NCBI GenBank assembly: GCA_001466705.2
Contig: LATX02000185.1
Location: 186,001-250,000 of the forward strand
Direction: 5' to 3'
Length of the DNA: 64,000 nt
Source: Moniliophthora roreri
Taxonomy: Eukaryota > Basidiomycota > Agaricomycetes > Agaricales > Marasmiaceae
The position numbers and the translations under genes were made by a program. Below the pieces are notes generated by a model, which made no database searches, was not told where the DNA came from, and saw nothing but the letters and a program-made list of their open reading frames with translations. This document shows, in pieces, positions 1-11,745 of the stretch. Within the stretch, counting starts at the first letter, position 1. Every line of letters starts with the position of its first letter.

Positions 1-340
1 TGACACGGCGGTTTCCACAATGCCTAGTCTCTGGCAACTCCCTGTCAGAACCAAGTCTATATGTCCCTGTACACGCCTCAGTCAACGAAGGGAAGCTTGG
101 TTTGGCCTCTGCATCACGAGTTACTCAAGGAATGGTCTTGTGGGTGGCAACGTTGATTCATGTTATAGGAGTTGAGATCTATGTGAGTTTAGATTTTCTA
201 GGATCCGTGACCGATGTTGTTGCTGAACATAACTACAGATACGGAAAACAGATTCTGCAAACTACCAAAGATATGGATTTGCACTTGAGCGACGCGATTT
301 TGACCCCGACAAAGATGATCTTCCATACTTGAAGTATTAA
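1..340 (+). CDS. DUF2306-like membrane protein, 3' end only
   Basis: This is the C-terminal part of a multi-membrane-segment protein whose 5' part lies outside the window. Frame 3 reads RFPQCLVSGNSL, then VNEGKLGLASASRV and a membrane segment ending IGVEIY. A GTGAGT donor follows, then an acceptor near 239, and a last exon reading IRKTDSANYQRYGFALE to a TAA at 338-340. The same ending (NYxRxxFALExRDxDPxKD) is found in the three minus-strand genes at 9553-11092, 15793-17317 and 18454-19862, so this is a fourth family member. The conserved core of those genes (QFLPxIRR and LHRKWMLR) resembles the DUF2306 family, which has no known function. No defect is visible in the part present. Confidence 0.75.
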
Positions 341-1073
341 CTCCCCTCCGTTTAGCTGTATGTCCAAAATCCAAATGTAATATATATGTACGCGCGATTG
401 TAGTTTGAGGTACGTACAGAACATGCAACTGAATCTAACGTGATGATATTGGTTAATGGCATAGCACGCCTGCGAATTACACAACCAAGACATATGGGAA
501 TCCGTACCTTCGTCCCGGGAGATGCTCGCAAGCACGCATCAGGACCTGTACGTGGTTGCCTCCCCGAATCGCTTGCAGAAGGCGCTGCTCCTCCTTTTGT
601 ATACCCATGGCCCGCTGACGCTCAAGTTAGCACTCGGGTTGGGCGGGCGTCTCGCTGACGCCCGGTTCGGACATCGCTTAAGCTCGCTTACACTCGCATG
701 GGATCGCCTTCAGAGAAAGATCCTGCCAACCCTTTCGATGCTTAGGTCCGAAGGATGAGATATCACCGCAACGATCAACCCGAGCGTTTGACTCAGCCCT
801 GATTCTCTCCCGTTGCTAACCGACGATCTATATTGACCGGCGTCCCTGCCCGTTACGCGTACTGGTAGGTTAAGTTATACTGAATATAAAGCAAACTAAA
901 TATACATTAGGATGAAGCAGCCTAGCCATGAATGTATATAAAGTATTAGGAGCCTCCGCCAAGTCTTCATCAGAAAACTCGGGGCGATAAGCCCGCAGGT
1001 AAGGGGTGTAGTAAATAAATAATCGGGGAAATAGGCGAGTGTTCCAACGGGACGCATTTTCGGGAATACAAAT
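341..1073. other. Intergenic stretch with a small GC-rich hairpin
   Basis: No gene is recognised between the convergent DUF2306-like and peroxidase genes. A perfect 8-bp inverted repeat (CGGGCGTC, loop TCGCT, GACGCCCG) lies at 644-664 in a GC-rich patch. The short open frames at 440-760 lack any paralogue, splice pattern or recognisable motif. Confidence 0.5.
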
Positions 1074-2290
1074 CTAAGAGGCGCTTTGCTTGGCCTCTTC
1101 AGCCTGTGCCGCCATTTTGATCGCTTTGTTCCGCCTCACGACATCCAGGAGACCCACTACATGACTTGGCTTCCATCCACTGGGTAACCGCTCCTCAGCT
1201 AACCAAGTAAGCAGCCACGGAAGCGGAATACCCTTCTTCCGCTTCACTATCTCTCCACTTACGGGGTCCGTCCCATCGTTCTCGACAAAAGTCTCCTGCT
1301 CCCAGACTTCAAGTATAATACCCATCTCGCCCCTTGCGATCTCCTCATGCATCCCATCAAGCTTTTTAGGAAGTATCTCCCGCTGTCGCCTAGCACGCAT
1401 TCGACCCACATCGTCTGCTGACACGAGGGTATATTGGTATTCTGGTCCGGTAAACTTCTTCCAACCTGATGACGATGACGATGAAGTATCTGATTCTGTA
1501 TCCACTGCAGTGACGGATGAAGCGTCGCTGGGTCCACGAGAAGGACTCCTCGTGTCGTCCTCTAAATCGTCAGGTGGTGCTAAATATGATGTCGTTTTCT
1601 TGGAAATTGTCGAGGATGGCGTGGACGAGGTAGATATGGATGATAACGGCTTTTCTTTCCGAGAAGCCGGGTAGCCTTCGACTTCCGGTCGAACATCGCC
1701 GACGAGGTTTTCGACCCATTCTGGAATTATTTCGATGGAGGGATAGTACGAGTCTGGAGGACAGTCCTCGTGTACTAAACTCGCGTCATGTTCTGTTCCG
1801 TTGTGTCTTCCTATGAGATGAAGATCGATAACGCCGGGCTTGATCTTTGAACCATCCGGATTTGTAGGCGAGAAAATCGTTTCGAGGCCAAAGGGCAACG
1901 CGAATGGTAACCGCTTTATGAGAAGGAAGCCGCCGACCGTCAACAAGATTGTCAGAGGCGTTGATATGTTATAACAAGCCTGCAAGCCGGAGAAAATGGT
2001 TGCGAAAGTGAGATTTCGACCATCGCGAGGTCTGGCGAACGACTATGAGCAATGTCTTGATACATCAAAATGAAAGGATTGACGCACATATACCCATGGT
2101 TCGCCATTGCGTTCAAAGCTGGACACACCGAGCGTACATCACCTGCTCCTGGAGCTCGAAACTCGTGTTCCTTATCCGTCCTTGACGCAACAGGGCATCC
2201 TCTACCAGCATAATCGCTAGGAACTGTGGGGTGGTCGGAAGGTAGATCTGACTTCTTGAGTGTAGGGGTATAGAATGTGCCGTAGGTCAT
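1074..2290 (-). CDS. Heme-thiolate peroxidase (chloroperoxidase/peroxygenase family)
   Basis: Two exons (2290-2088 and 2031-1074, 56-bp intron) give 386 residues. Exon 1 has SVCPALNAMANHGY, the proximal heme-thiolate loop, with the axial Cys at about residue 56. The splice restores NHGYIPRDGRN, the expected family continuation. GRHNGTEHDASL follows, and its Glu-His-Asp at about 148-150 matches the distal acid-base motif of short-type peroxygenases. A low-complexity Ser/Thr stretch and a conserved ERLPSGWKPSH near the C-terminus complete it. These enzymes use hydrogen peroxide to halogenate or oxygenate organic substrates. The usual Pro-Cys-Pro is Val-Cys-Pro here. No signal peptide is visible from this start, so it may be intracellular or have an unseen upstream exon. 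The family call is firm, the substrate unknown. Confidence 0.85.
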
Positions 2291-4032
2291 GGCTGGACTA
2301 GGGGTTCTTGATCGAAAAGGGTGGTTTGGCAGCTGGAAATGAAGATTGGGACACCCTAGGCTTTTATTGACAAATATCGGAATTTAGAAACCGCGACATT
2401 AGCCGGTCCATCAACCTGCAAAGCTATGATAAATGTTGATGCTTGATGGACATAGAAAACTGGTACAGACCCTTTCCTTTGAGCTATCTGGAGATGTTGA
2501 TACATATCAAAGCCCCATGCTAGACAACCCGAGCACAGGTCAAACCGGCTGGGCGCAAAAGACGAAAGGAGGAAAACGTACCTCACTCGGCCGATCCCCG
2601 TTTCTCTCGGCGAGTGAGTGACTTGAGAGATAGAGCCCTCATATATCGCGTTGGTTTGGTGGGGTTTGAACGTTGAACGCTCGCCTTGTGAGGTTTGTAG
2701 AAGTCTGAACGGAATGTAGAAGTCCGAGTTCAAGTTTCTGTCTGACAAGTGATGTCAGCGGCGAATTCAGAACCATGGCAACGAGATACCATAAAAGGCA
2801 AATCATAGATGAGTAACGTGATAAGATACGAAGGCCACCATGTGCTTCAGACACCGTTCGGCGTTGATAGAAATGGAGCCTTCGGCTGTGTAAAACCCAG
2901 CTCAGAGCAGCCTCTAGTCCCATCCACAATAATGGGTAGAGATGACGCGAATGATGCCTTGATACGGTGCAATATAAAGCGGAAAGGTACACTCACCTCT
3001 TTTACCAATCTTTTAACCCATGTTTCCCGTGGATCACCGCTATCACATAGCGTGAAATGCGAAGGCCTGGGTCCGATAAACTGAGAACTTGCAAGAAATG
3101 CTGGCAAGCCAAGCACGGTCTTCCGGGTCTTGCACTGGGTTTCAGATCTCGGAACTGGTACCGAATGGGAGCTTCCGCACCCGTGCTCTGATACTCAAGA
3201 AGATGGACCATCATGATTCCATCCGAGCCTTAGAACACTGCACGGACTGCAGAAACCGATGATCATATCTTTTGTGAGAAGATGGGGGCCTTGGATCACA
3301 TACCACGAAAGAGAGTCTCTGGTAATTTGATCTCTGATGGCGCTCTGCTCTAGCCCGCATGGACTTGTCAGACGGTACGGCTGATGCGCAGATAGGCTCG
3401 GTCCAGTGTCCAATGACAAAGAGGCGCTAGGGTTATGACATGGAATGATAAACCCTAGGAGAATATCGATTGACTCAGCATATACTAGTCAAAGACACAA
3501 GTAATAAGCGCACCGTCAGCACGTTAGGTGAGAATCTCCTTTGTCCTTGTAGCTGAGATTCGAAATGTTTGAGCACTGCTATGAGAACTGGGTGGTACCG
3601 TAAAGGCTCAAATCGCCCTGTCGCCCTGCAAGTTGATAATGGTAAACAAGTGGTAAACAAAGGCGATTCCGAACGGATCGTGCGAATTATGTCTCCTCGT
3701 CCCCTCTTCCACCGTCGGAAGCCGAAAGCGGTCTGCGTTTCCTCCCCAAGAGCTGCTTTATGACAAGTAACAAGCCCTCCGCTCCAATAAAACCTTTTTG
3801 GGTATGAAAATATTCTCGGACTTAACCGGGGGTGAGTGTATAGCTTCCTCTGAACTCAATCATTCTAGTTTGTGCTCAATCCCCTTGAAACCCTCGTAGA
3901 CTAACTCTCACGCCGTCATTCAGAACTCAATGTGAAATTGAGTGCGGGAGCTGTGCCAAGTTGATAAAGTGGAGAGGACCGAGTTTTTGTATATGGCCTT
4001 GAGTCTTCAAGCTACCTTGGATTCAATCCACC
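2291..4032. other. Long intergenic stretch, no recognised gene
   Basis: Several overlapping open frames occur on the minus strand (about 2356-2748 and 2847-3196). Two are followed by good donor-like sites (GAG|GTGAGT near 2997 and GAG|GTACGT near 2580). A spliced minus-strand gene or decayed pseudogene is therefore possible between about 3200 and 2360. No reading gave a recognisable family, a convincing start or a consistent acceptor set, so no gene is called. Confidence 0.4.
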
Positions 4033-5440
4033 ATGTCCACACCGGTCACCCCAGAAGTCACCCCAGAGGAACAAACGATATTATACACTTTTGGCCAGCG
4101 AGCAGTATGGAATACCGTCACTGGGTTCATTGAAAGCGCGTTTTGGGCTATCTACGTTGTGCTGTTTATGTTTGCGATGCGGATACAGTTGTGAGTGGGG
4201 ATTTACTTCGCCTTTATCAATGACACTCACCTCTTCCATAGAAAAAGAGGCATACGGGACTTGACAAGTATCATCTTGCTGCTCGTCTCCGTATTCCTTT
4301 TCGCGTCCTCAACGGCCCTTTGGACTATGTATGTGATCAGCCTGCTCGATCAGTTCCGCGGATTCTTCCTCAAGTATCCCGATTTGAGTCTGGCGGACAG
4401 AGTCGCACGAATCAACATCGAGAAGACGAAGCTTTGGTTTCCAGAAGAAACTCTTTTCCTTTTCAATGTACGAATCCACATACCTTTTCGTGATCATTGT
4501 CCTCTAAACTCGGTTCCAGATGATTGTAGGAGACGGGGTCGTGATATGGCGTGCTTGGGTACTTTGCAGGAATACTAGACTGCAGAAGCTGGTATACATA
4601 CCCATTGTGACAGGGATGGCAGCTTTTGGTGAATCCTGATTCCATCTTTTTGGACCGTTCTAATGACCAAGCTCCAGCCTTCGTCGTGATAACTTTGGAC
4701 TGTCTCGGAAACGACGGTTTTGGTGGTCAGAGTACGGAGTCCAGTGGTTCAAAAGTTTGTCAGTGGGGCGAGCCGATTGCCTGGGGAATCTCCCTTCTGA
4801 CGAATATCACATCAACAAGTATCATTGCTGTCCGAGCCTGGTACGTATGCCTCTCGCAAAACCCATGATGAGATGCTTTACTGAACACCTAACGTAGGGG
4901 CCACCATCGCTTCCTGCGCAAGGTCCTCGGATCTAAGCGCCGCAAGTCACAAACTGAGAAAATCCTCCTCATCCTAGTCGAATCCGGATTCATATACTGC
5001 CTATTCTGGGTATTTCTCTCTCTTCCCTATATATTTCCCAGTGACTCAAACCGTCTTCCACCAGTTATCGCAAATCATCCTTTTCTTCCCGGTGGTCTTT
5101 GGTACACTAGCTCAAAGATTGTACTCGATTCTTAGCGGTATGGGAGACCAAATCTCGGTAGGTATCTAAAATCGTACATGATCTCTCAGGCAACTCATTT
5201 TCGGTGACTTAGGGATTGTATCCAACCTTGATCATCATTCTAGTGAATATGCAACGAAGTATGTCTGACGATCCAGATTTGCTGTCGTCAGCAAGATTCA
5301 GCGGCGGAATCCTATCATCCGCGCAATTTCAGACGCGGTCCTCAATGGAGGAGACTACAACGGGAGCAGGCTCGGATAAGCTCGAGTTTTCGGTGTTGCA
5401 TAGCCCAATCGAGAGGAACCATTTGTCCTCGGCTGCATGA
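4033..5440 (+). CDS. Seven-segment membrane protein, basidiomycete-expanded family (copy 1)
   Basis: The gene starts at ATG 4033 (MSTPVTPEVTPEEQ) and runs through about eight short exons to a TGA at 5438-5440. In order the exons encode GQRAVWNTVTGFIESAFWAIY; KRGIRDLTSIILLLVSVFLF; EKTKLWFPEETLFLFN; MIVGDGVVIWRAWVLC; a loop with CQWGEPIAWGISLLTN; LILVESGFIYCLFW; a segment ending GMGDQIS; and GLYPTLIIILVNMQRSMSDDPD followed by a hydrophilic tail. About seven hydrophobic segments are seen. The layout and the ESGFIY and YPTLIII motifs are those of a large Agaricomycete family with receptor-like topology and no known function. Donors and acceptors match exon by exon with the neighbour at 6726-8150, which supports both models. 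A receptor role is only inference from topology. Confidence 0.85.
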
Positions 5441-6725
5441 TGATGATGGTTTATGTCGTTCCTCCTAACTTCGGCTAAGTAGTTGTACATATAAGAATTA
5501 GTTGTGTTTTGCATAATATATAATATATACCCAGGTTGAGAGGATTACTTGGAAGGTGGAAGCTTGGCGTTGTTTTTGGAGTCAAAATCCGCGTGAAATT
5601 TTAGAATTTCTTCTTGGACGTCGACCACCATGTATGACCCAACGCATTCATTTACTGAGACGATCTTCACAGGATCTACCAAATGCTAGTCAACCAAATC
5701 CTCTTTTCTGACCTCCTTGTAGCTGATTGTCTACGCGCTTCATTATGTAATGCCGTCGTTCGCGGGTATCCAATGTCCTTTAATCAACCTTGGCTATGGA
5801 AGGAAAACATTGGGCCTCTGATGGTGGATTTGATGACCTTGGGCAGTGCAGGGGGCTAATCTGTGTGTTTGAGACTGTATCTTTGCGTTTGGCGTGGAGC
5901 ATTTGCCAAAAGTGAGTCTCTGCATCCGTTCCTCGGCAAGATCCTCAGATCTACTTACAGAGCAGGACTACCGATAACTCAAACATCTGAACGCTCTTCT
6001 TCTTTTCGGACTCTAAAATACTTCAACATTTGCCAGGAACGTTTTATATCTCAATGGAATAGCTGCAAGCTCCGAGTCACCCTCGAGATGTCGACCGCTT
6101 CTGGCTGGTGACTCAGAGGCTCGACTTTATCTTATGTTGAACCGAAATCCACAGACAACTAAGTGAGCCGAATACAAATCTTCCAATCCACCACTCAATC
6201 ACGACGTGTAAAATCAAATCAAATCTTGAATCTTTCGTTACTTACAATTTCAAATCTTTTTTTTAGTCTGCAAGTTGACTGATCGCATCAAGCAAGGCGT
6301 AGCAGTGGCGTAGTCCTTCGTAGCCGGGTACGGCTCGTGGAAGAAGAGCTTATCCGAACATTACTTCTCCTTCCGCCGATCCGAATCCGATTCACCGTTC
6401 CTCGTGCGCGCCAACTTGATGGCGCATGACAAAGATTTTACGGAGGTCCTCTTTCGGCAACCCTTTGACCAAGGGGTTAAGGGAAGTAACTACTGCCAGC
6501 AGAAGTGAGTATCCTGTTACTCGTTGTCGCACGTCTTCCCTGATACGAGTCGGATCTATGCTTGCAGTGTGTACGCCACCGTTATATGATACATAGGAGA
6601 TAGCTCTAGATAGCACAGCATTCCACGCCGTAGCAGCGATCGGTGGCGTCATGATCATTTTGCTCGGTGTTGAGATCAACGATAAAAACCACAAAAATGC
6701 TTCAAATTTAGGACCATATTCACGA
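5441..6725. other. Intergenic stretch between tandem paralogues
   Basis: There is no gene I can support. Open frames here, including one of about 172 codons on the minus strand across 6392-6910, overlap the first exon of the next gene antisense and show no family motif. Confidence 0.5.
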
Positions 6726-8150
6726 ATGTCTGTCAACGAAGAGGACCAAGCCATTCTCTCCAACTTTGGACAACGCGCCATGTGGAATACCATTGCAGCG
6801 ATATGCGAGAGTGGATTTTGGGCCATATATCTTGTCTTGTTTGCATTTGCGATACGGATCCAGATGTGCGTGATTGACTTGTTCATTATGCCGCGTTGCT
6901 GATGGGACATGACTTGAATGACAGAAAACGAGGAATTCGGTCTTCAGCCACAATAATTCTTCTCGTAGTCTCGATATTGCTCTTCGCATCATCAACAGCG
7001 CTATGGGCAATGTTCGTATCTAGTCTTCTTGCACAGTTTGAAGGATTCTTCGTGAAATACTCGGAGTTGGACTTTGATGACCGGTTTACTCGCATCCAGA
7101 TTGAGAAGACAAAGCTGTGGTTCCCGGAAGAAGCATTGTTCCTGTTCAACGTAAGCACTAACCATTATACCTATTTGTCATAGGCTCATTTTCTCTGATT
7201 TGTTGACTATAGATGATCGTTGGGGATGGCGTTGTTATATGGCGGGCTTGGGTACTTTGCAGCAATACTCGACTGAAAAAGCTAGTTTACATTCCAATTG
7301 TAATGTTGTCCGCTTCTTTCGGTGAGTTGTCGATGATACTTCGTCCCTGAGACCTGTGGTGCTAAAGGATTGCTCTTTAGCTTTTGCTATCGTCACTTTA
7401 AACTGTCTTGCGGAGGATGGCTTTGGTTCTCAAAGTACCGAGTCCGATGGATCGAGGACGTGTCAGTGGGGAGAGCCCATAGCATGGGGAATATCCTTGT
7501 TGACTAATGTCACCGCAACGAGTCTTATTGCCATTCGAGCTTGGTGCGTAGTCTACCGAGGTTTCTCGCAAAAGACACTGTTGATATCGTGAAAAGGTCA
7601 CATCACCGCTTCCTCACAAAATGCCTTGGGCAATCTCGTCGCAGATCCCAAGGCGAGAAAATGTTACTCATCCTCGTCGAATCAGGCTTCATATATTGCC
7701 TGTTTTGGGTACGTTTGCATCTGTCCTTTCGGCGGCTCGCCTTAAATCCTATACCCACAGATGTCTCAACTCATTCTCTTCTTCCCCGTGGTTCTCGGCA
7801 CGCCAGCGCAGCGGTTGTATTCAATACTCAGCGGCATGGGTGATCAGATTTCTGTGAGTGTATGGCGCTTATTCTCCCTGTTGAGTGACTGAAGACTTTG
7901 ATACTAGGGGCTGTATCCCACACTGATCATTATTCTTGTCAATATGCAGCGTAGCATGTCTGATGACCCTGACTTGCAGTTGTCAGCGACCACTGGCCCA
8001 ACATCAGGTCAGTTGTCAACTTTGCAATTCCAGACAGTCCTATCCAGTTCTGAGGAGAGCGGTACCAGTACATCAGCTGATGAGGCAGATAAACCCATTG
8101 AACAGTCGCAGGCTCGTACCCAAACGGGTTCTTCGCCACAGGTTGTTTAA
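6726..8150 (+). CDS. Seven-segment membrane protein, basidiomycete-expanded family (copy 2)
   Basis: This is a tandem paralogue of the gene at 4033-5440 with the same exon boundaries. It starts at ATG 6726 (MSVNEEDQAILSNFGQRAMW) and ends at a TAA at 8148-8150. The exons carry CESGFWAIYLVLFAFAIR, EKTKLWFPEEALFLFN, MIVGDGVVIWRAWVLCSN, CQWGEPIAWGISLLTN, LILVESGFIYCLFW, QRLYSILSGMGDQIS and GLYPTLIIILVNMQRSM. The Ser/Thr/Gln-rich C-terminal tail is presumably cytoplasmic. No premature stop or frame break was found. The tails and N-termini differ most between the two copies, while the membrane core is close. Function is unknown, and nothing in the sequence identifies a ligand or partner. Confidence 0.85.
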
Positions 8151-8653
8151 AATGAGTGGTCGGGGGTATTTGTGGAGTGAATTCGGGGTATATGCATGGC
8201 TTTATTGGCTGATACTGTCTACTATATACAATCTAATAATCTTACCCTTCACTTCGAAGGTGCCTCCACGACTCCTGCCGATTCCTAAGATAGTCAGGAT
8301 GAGCGCTTACGGTAAGCGCCCAGGCATATCATGGGGAAATTTTGCAGTGATCACGTCTTCCTCAACTCCATCAGGATTTTACGGGGCCTTTTGGAACCAT
8401 CTCTTCCATCATCAATCTCAATGATCCACGATGCCCGACCCATGGTGCTGGACTCTGATAACGGACTCAATAAAATCAATAGCTGTCGTCGTCGTTATGG
8501 ACAGAGCGTCATCAACAACCAACATGGTTCCATCGGCATCGGGGTCCAGCAGACAAAACAAGGCTAATTTCTTTTCCAACTTTCATCACGACCGCGAGCG
8601 GCGACACCATTTCATTCCTTTTTCCTTTCAAGTCCAGGCTCACGTTGACCGTG
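8151..8653. other. Intergenic stretch upstream of a MARVEL gene
   Basis: Open frames continue past 8150 in another frame but have no paralogue or motif. I read this as 3' flank of the previous gene plus promoter of the next. Nothing specific can be named. Confidence 0.5.
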
Positions 8654-9448
8654 ATGGATTTGGCGAGTTCTCGAATTATTTTGTATAGTATTCTGGTGCG
8701 TAAGCTATTGCTCCGCGGTTCTCTGCGCTCGGGAGCTAAAAGTTATTTGCATTAGGCATTGATATCAGTTATCCTTTTGGGACTGTGCGCAGCGCGGATC
8801 CAGTACACGACCAATTTACCCCCGAGAGACCCATTAAATAACGGGGTCAACTTCTATGGTCAGCGGCGGCGGCAGCGGGTGTTATCTAGCATTAATTGAC
8901 ACGTAGCTTTGACTGTGCAGATCCTGTAATCATTGAGTTGCTCGTTACGACGTTGCTCACTTTGGGATGGAGTGGTTTCATGTGTGTGTTCTTTCATCAT
9001 CTTGATTGCATGAACTGACCTTCCTGGGGCCCCTGCACAGAATTGTTCTGTATTTTAAAGACAAGCCCAACTCGGTCATCAAGACATATCGGGACGAACT
9101 CATCGCCCTAGTCATACTATGGCTACTTTGGCTCGGAGGATCCGCTGCCGCATCTGTAAGCTACCCACGTATTCATTCTTTGCTCTCGTCTTTGATAACC
9201 TTTTTCCCTGTTTCCTTTTCTCTTTCCAGGATATATGGGGAGACGTGGCCTTGTGCCAGCAATTCCAAGCCTGTCAGCTCCTTTCTGCAGTTATCGGAGT
9301 CTGCTGGGTTGGATTTGTAGTGCTCACCATCATCTTCGTTGCGAGCGCAAAGTTGCGGTCGGAATATGGAGGACTGAACGTTCCGCTGGCGCGACGAAGT
9401 TCGAATAAAGAAAAGCTGCCAAATAACAATATGATGGGAGTAGCATAA
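8654..9448 (+). CDS. MARVEL-domain-like four-segment membrane protein (copy 1)
   Basis: Five exons (8654-8695, 8756-8858, 8921-8981, 9041-9155, 9230-9448) encode 179 residues. The N-terminal segment (ALISVILLGLCAARIQYTTN) is followed by the loop RDPLNNGVNFY. A second segment follows, then KTYRDELIALVILWLLWLGG with AAASDIWG, and a last segment AVIGVCWVGFVVLTIIF before a basic tail. This pattern (an acidic residue leading a LWLLWLGGAAAAS segment, two Cys in the extracellular-side loop, then a Cys/Trp-rich final segment) is that of MARVEL proteins, which shape membranes or mark microdomains. The exon lengths of 103, 61 and 115 nt are identical to those of the paralogue at 26556-27335. The specific role is not known. 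Confidence 0.8.
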
Positions 9449-9552
9449 AGATAAAGTAAAGAATAGCGCAATAAATATACCCAATAAGGCAGAATTGTGT
9501 ACAGTATGTCCCAAAAGTAACAGTGGCCTTTGCTAAGAATATCCCAACAAAT

Positions 9553-11092
9553 TTAACTTGAATAGTGCAGTTGATATAGGTCATCCTTATCAGGGTCGTA
9601 GTCGCGCGGCTCCAATGCAAACCCGTGACGCTGGTAGTTGGCCTCTTCTGTCTTTCGAAGCTGTGCATAGATCACTTCAGCATCAGCCGTGATCATCATG
9701 GCAATACCTCGACTTACATAGAGCTCAATGCCCACTACATGAAGCAATGTCGCTATCCACAATGACATACCCTGACATGCTCGTACCGCAGAGGCAGCCC
9801 CAAGGTCGCCTTCATTGTTAGAAGCATGCACTGGAACGTAGGTGCTCCCGTTGGCAAGAATATTCCCCGAAGCGATGCATTGGGGGAAGCGATCTGTCAG
9901 GGTAGACAAGTCCTTGAGCACGAAGAGGATCTCGTCGCAGCGCCATAACTGATATCACGAAGAACGGATTACATTTAGATCGGTACCTGGAAAACTAGGA
10001 CGCACAGAGTAGTAAGATCCAATATCAGTGATGATTTGACCTGCAGCCAACATGATCAAACGAGCGGAAATCACAGTGGAGAAGTAGACAACGGCTCCTA
10101 TCCAGAATATCATCATCAGTACCATAAATGCGAGATGGTGGCATAGACTAACGAAGCATCCACTTGCGGTGCAATCGTGTATTCTTCTTCACGTTCCAGT
10201 ACCCAATCAGGAGAGGGATGACAGTCATCAATGCGAGGATGTAATATGCAGACTGTTGGTTGAGTTCGCCACCGAAGCTTCGCCTCGAAATTATGCCACC
10301 GCAGACGTTTCCGACGATAAGGGTAACAAGCACGAAGTAACCTGTTATAGGTATCATTAGCGGATTTGTTGTGATGAAACTTTCTGCCACAACAGACCAT
10401 TGAGGCGATGTAGTAGAACATATTTCTAGAGGGTAGAGAATACGAGTTAGACTGGGTTCCATGACAATGGCCGTCACGCACCCTTCTAATCACCGGTAGG
10501 AATTGCAGTCCGGAGAAGATGCCTCCCACTGAAAGTATGTTAGCTGATGAAAGGATTCTTTCAAGAGTGATACGCACAGATAGTGAGATAGATATGGATG
10601 ATGTAGTTATATTTATATAGCGGCATGTTGAACCAGAAGAATTCACCTAAGACGCCATAAAAACGTGAACAAAACGGCGAGGCGAATGTACACACCTGGA
10701 ACGGTCAATTCGCGCATCCTCACTGGATCCATCAACAGACTCCGAGCTAGACAGAACCCTAATAGGGCCCCGCCAAAGATGAGAACTATACGAAAAGGTC
10801 AGTCTTTGAAGGACATGTAACACCACTGGGACAACGCACATAGTAGTAGACTGTATTTTTCTCTGAACCCCGCTATCCAACTGAGCGACATGTACACTGA
10901 GCCAATCGGATTTGATTTTGCGGGTCTTGGATTCGATATTGGTGTTTGGAGAGGAATAGAGGAGTTTTGACGAATGGGAGAAACTGGTCTTGGAGCGCGC
11001 AGCACGGTACCCTTTTGCTGTGGTTCTCTCGACGCGGCCGACCGAATCACGTAGGAGTTCCGCCTGCCTGCTTTTTCGGTATCGATATTCAT
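9553..11092 (-). CDS. DUF2306-like multi-membrane-segment protein (copy B)
   Basis: The start at 11092 (MNIDTEKAGRRNSYVIR) is chosen by analogy with MASIHNTEKSETSRNAYVIR in copy C; an upstream in-frame ATG at 11218 is less likely. The exons then give a Pro/Ser/Gln-rich head, VYMSLSWIAGFREKYSLLL, IFGGALLGFCLARSLLMDP, EFFWFNMPLYKYNYIIHIY, VGGIFSGLQFLPVIRR, GYFVLVTLIVGNVCGGII with RRSFGGE, LHRKWMLR, a segment with LWRCDEILFVLKD, and a C-terminal NYQRHGFALEPRDYDPDKD before a TAA at 9553-9555. QFLPxIRR and HRKWMLR resemble DUF2306, a membrane family of unknown function. A 57-bp intron near the 3' end (donor GTAAGT just after GIELY) has no stop and keeps frame, so an unspliced reading is also open. 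Confidence 0.75.
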
Positions 11093-11745
11093 GGTGCTCG
11101 TTATGGTGGGAGAGGGAGAAGGAATGGCAGAGAAGAAGCGCTCGGTGACTTCACATGGGAGTACTACTTTATAAAGTCTCCACTCGCCATCATCTGAAAC
11201 GGGTGCATTATGGACCAAGGCACATGGCCGGGTTCAACAAGTATTCGCTCGCTAATAGTTAGCGCGCTTGGAGTGAATATAGTGCTGATGACGCTGCAAC
11301 AAACAACTCACTGGTTTACCCATCTCAACATTCACCAACTATTTTGTGCGCTCCATTTTTTTTCGTTCGGGCGCGTCCGAGATGAACCATAATCCTCATC
11401 ATTGCGCGTTCTGAGCTCGCAGAAAAGAAGAACCAATCTGGCATGTGGTAGCCATTTGGTGGTCATCGTCGTGGAAAGAGAAAACTTGACAGTTTACGTC
11501 AACTTGCTGAACATGTGCCAAAGCCGAGCACCAAACGTGAGATCAACATACTGCGGAATCGTAGCAATCTGTGTCGAATACCACTTACTTTACATACATC
11601 AGATACATATCGAAACATGACAAGAACAAGTCATATCAGGGGGGTATCAAAGCTTCTGACGATATTCACACCCAAACTTCATGAACCTCGGAAGGGTCGT
11701 CAAAGCGCTGAACCGAACGACATGCGAAAGAATGCGAACCCCGGA
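11093..11745. other. Intergenic stretch between two minus-strand genes
   Basis: Nothing recognised. The open frames at 11210-11841 on the plus strand are antisense to, or downstream of, the armadillo gene and carry no motif. Confidence 0.5.

Noticed and set aside
2356..3220. Possible spliced minus-strand gene with donor-like sites near 2997 and 2580
   Set aside because: No start, acceptor set or family could be established; several frames are open and none is convincing.
6392..6910. 172-codon minus-strand open frame
   Set aside because: It overlaps antisense the first exon of the well-supported seven-segment gene at 6726 and has no motif or paralogue.
8152..8424. Continuation frame MSGRGYLWSEF... 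after the stop of seven-segment copy 2
   Set aside because: It is a different frame from the gene, with no splice connection and no counterpart in the paralogues; treated as 3' flank.
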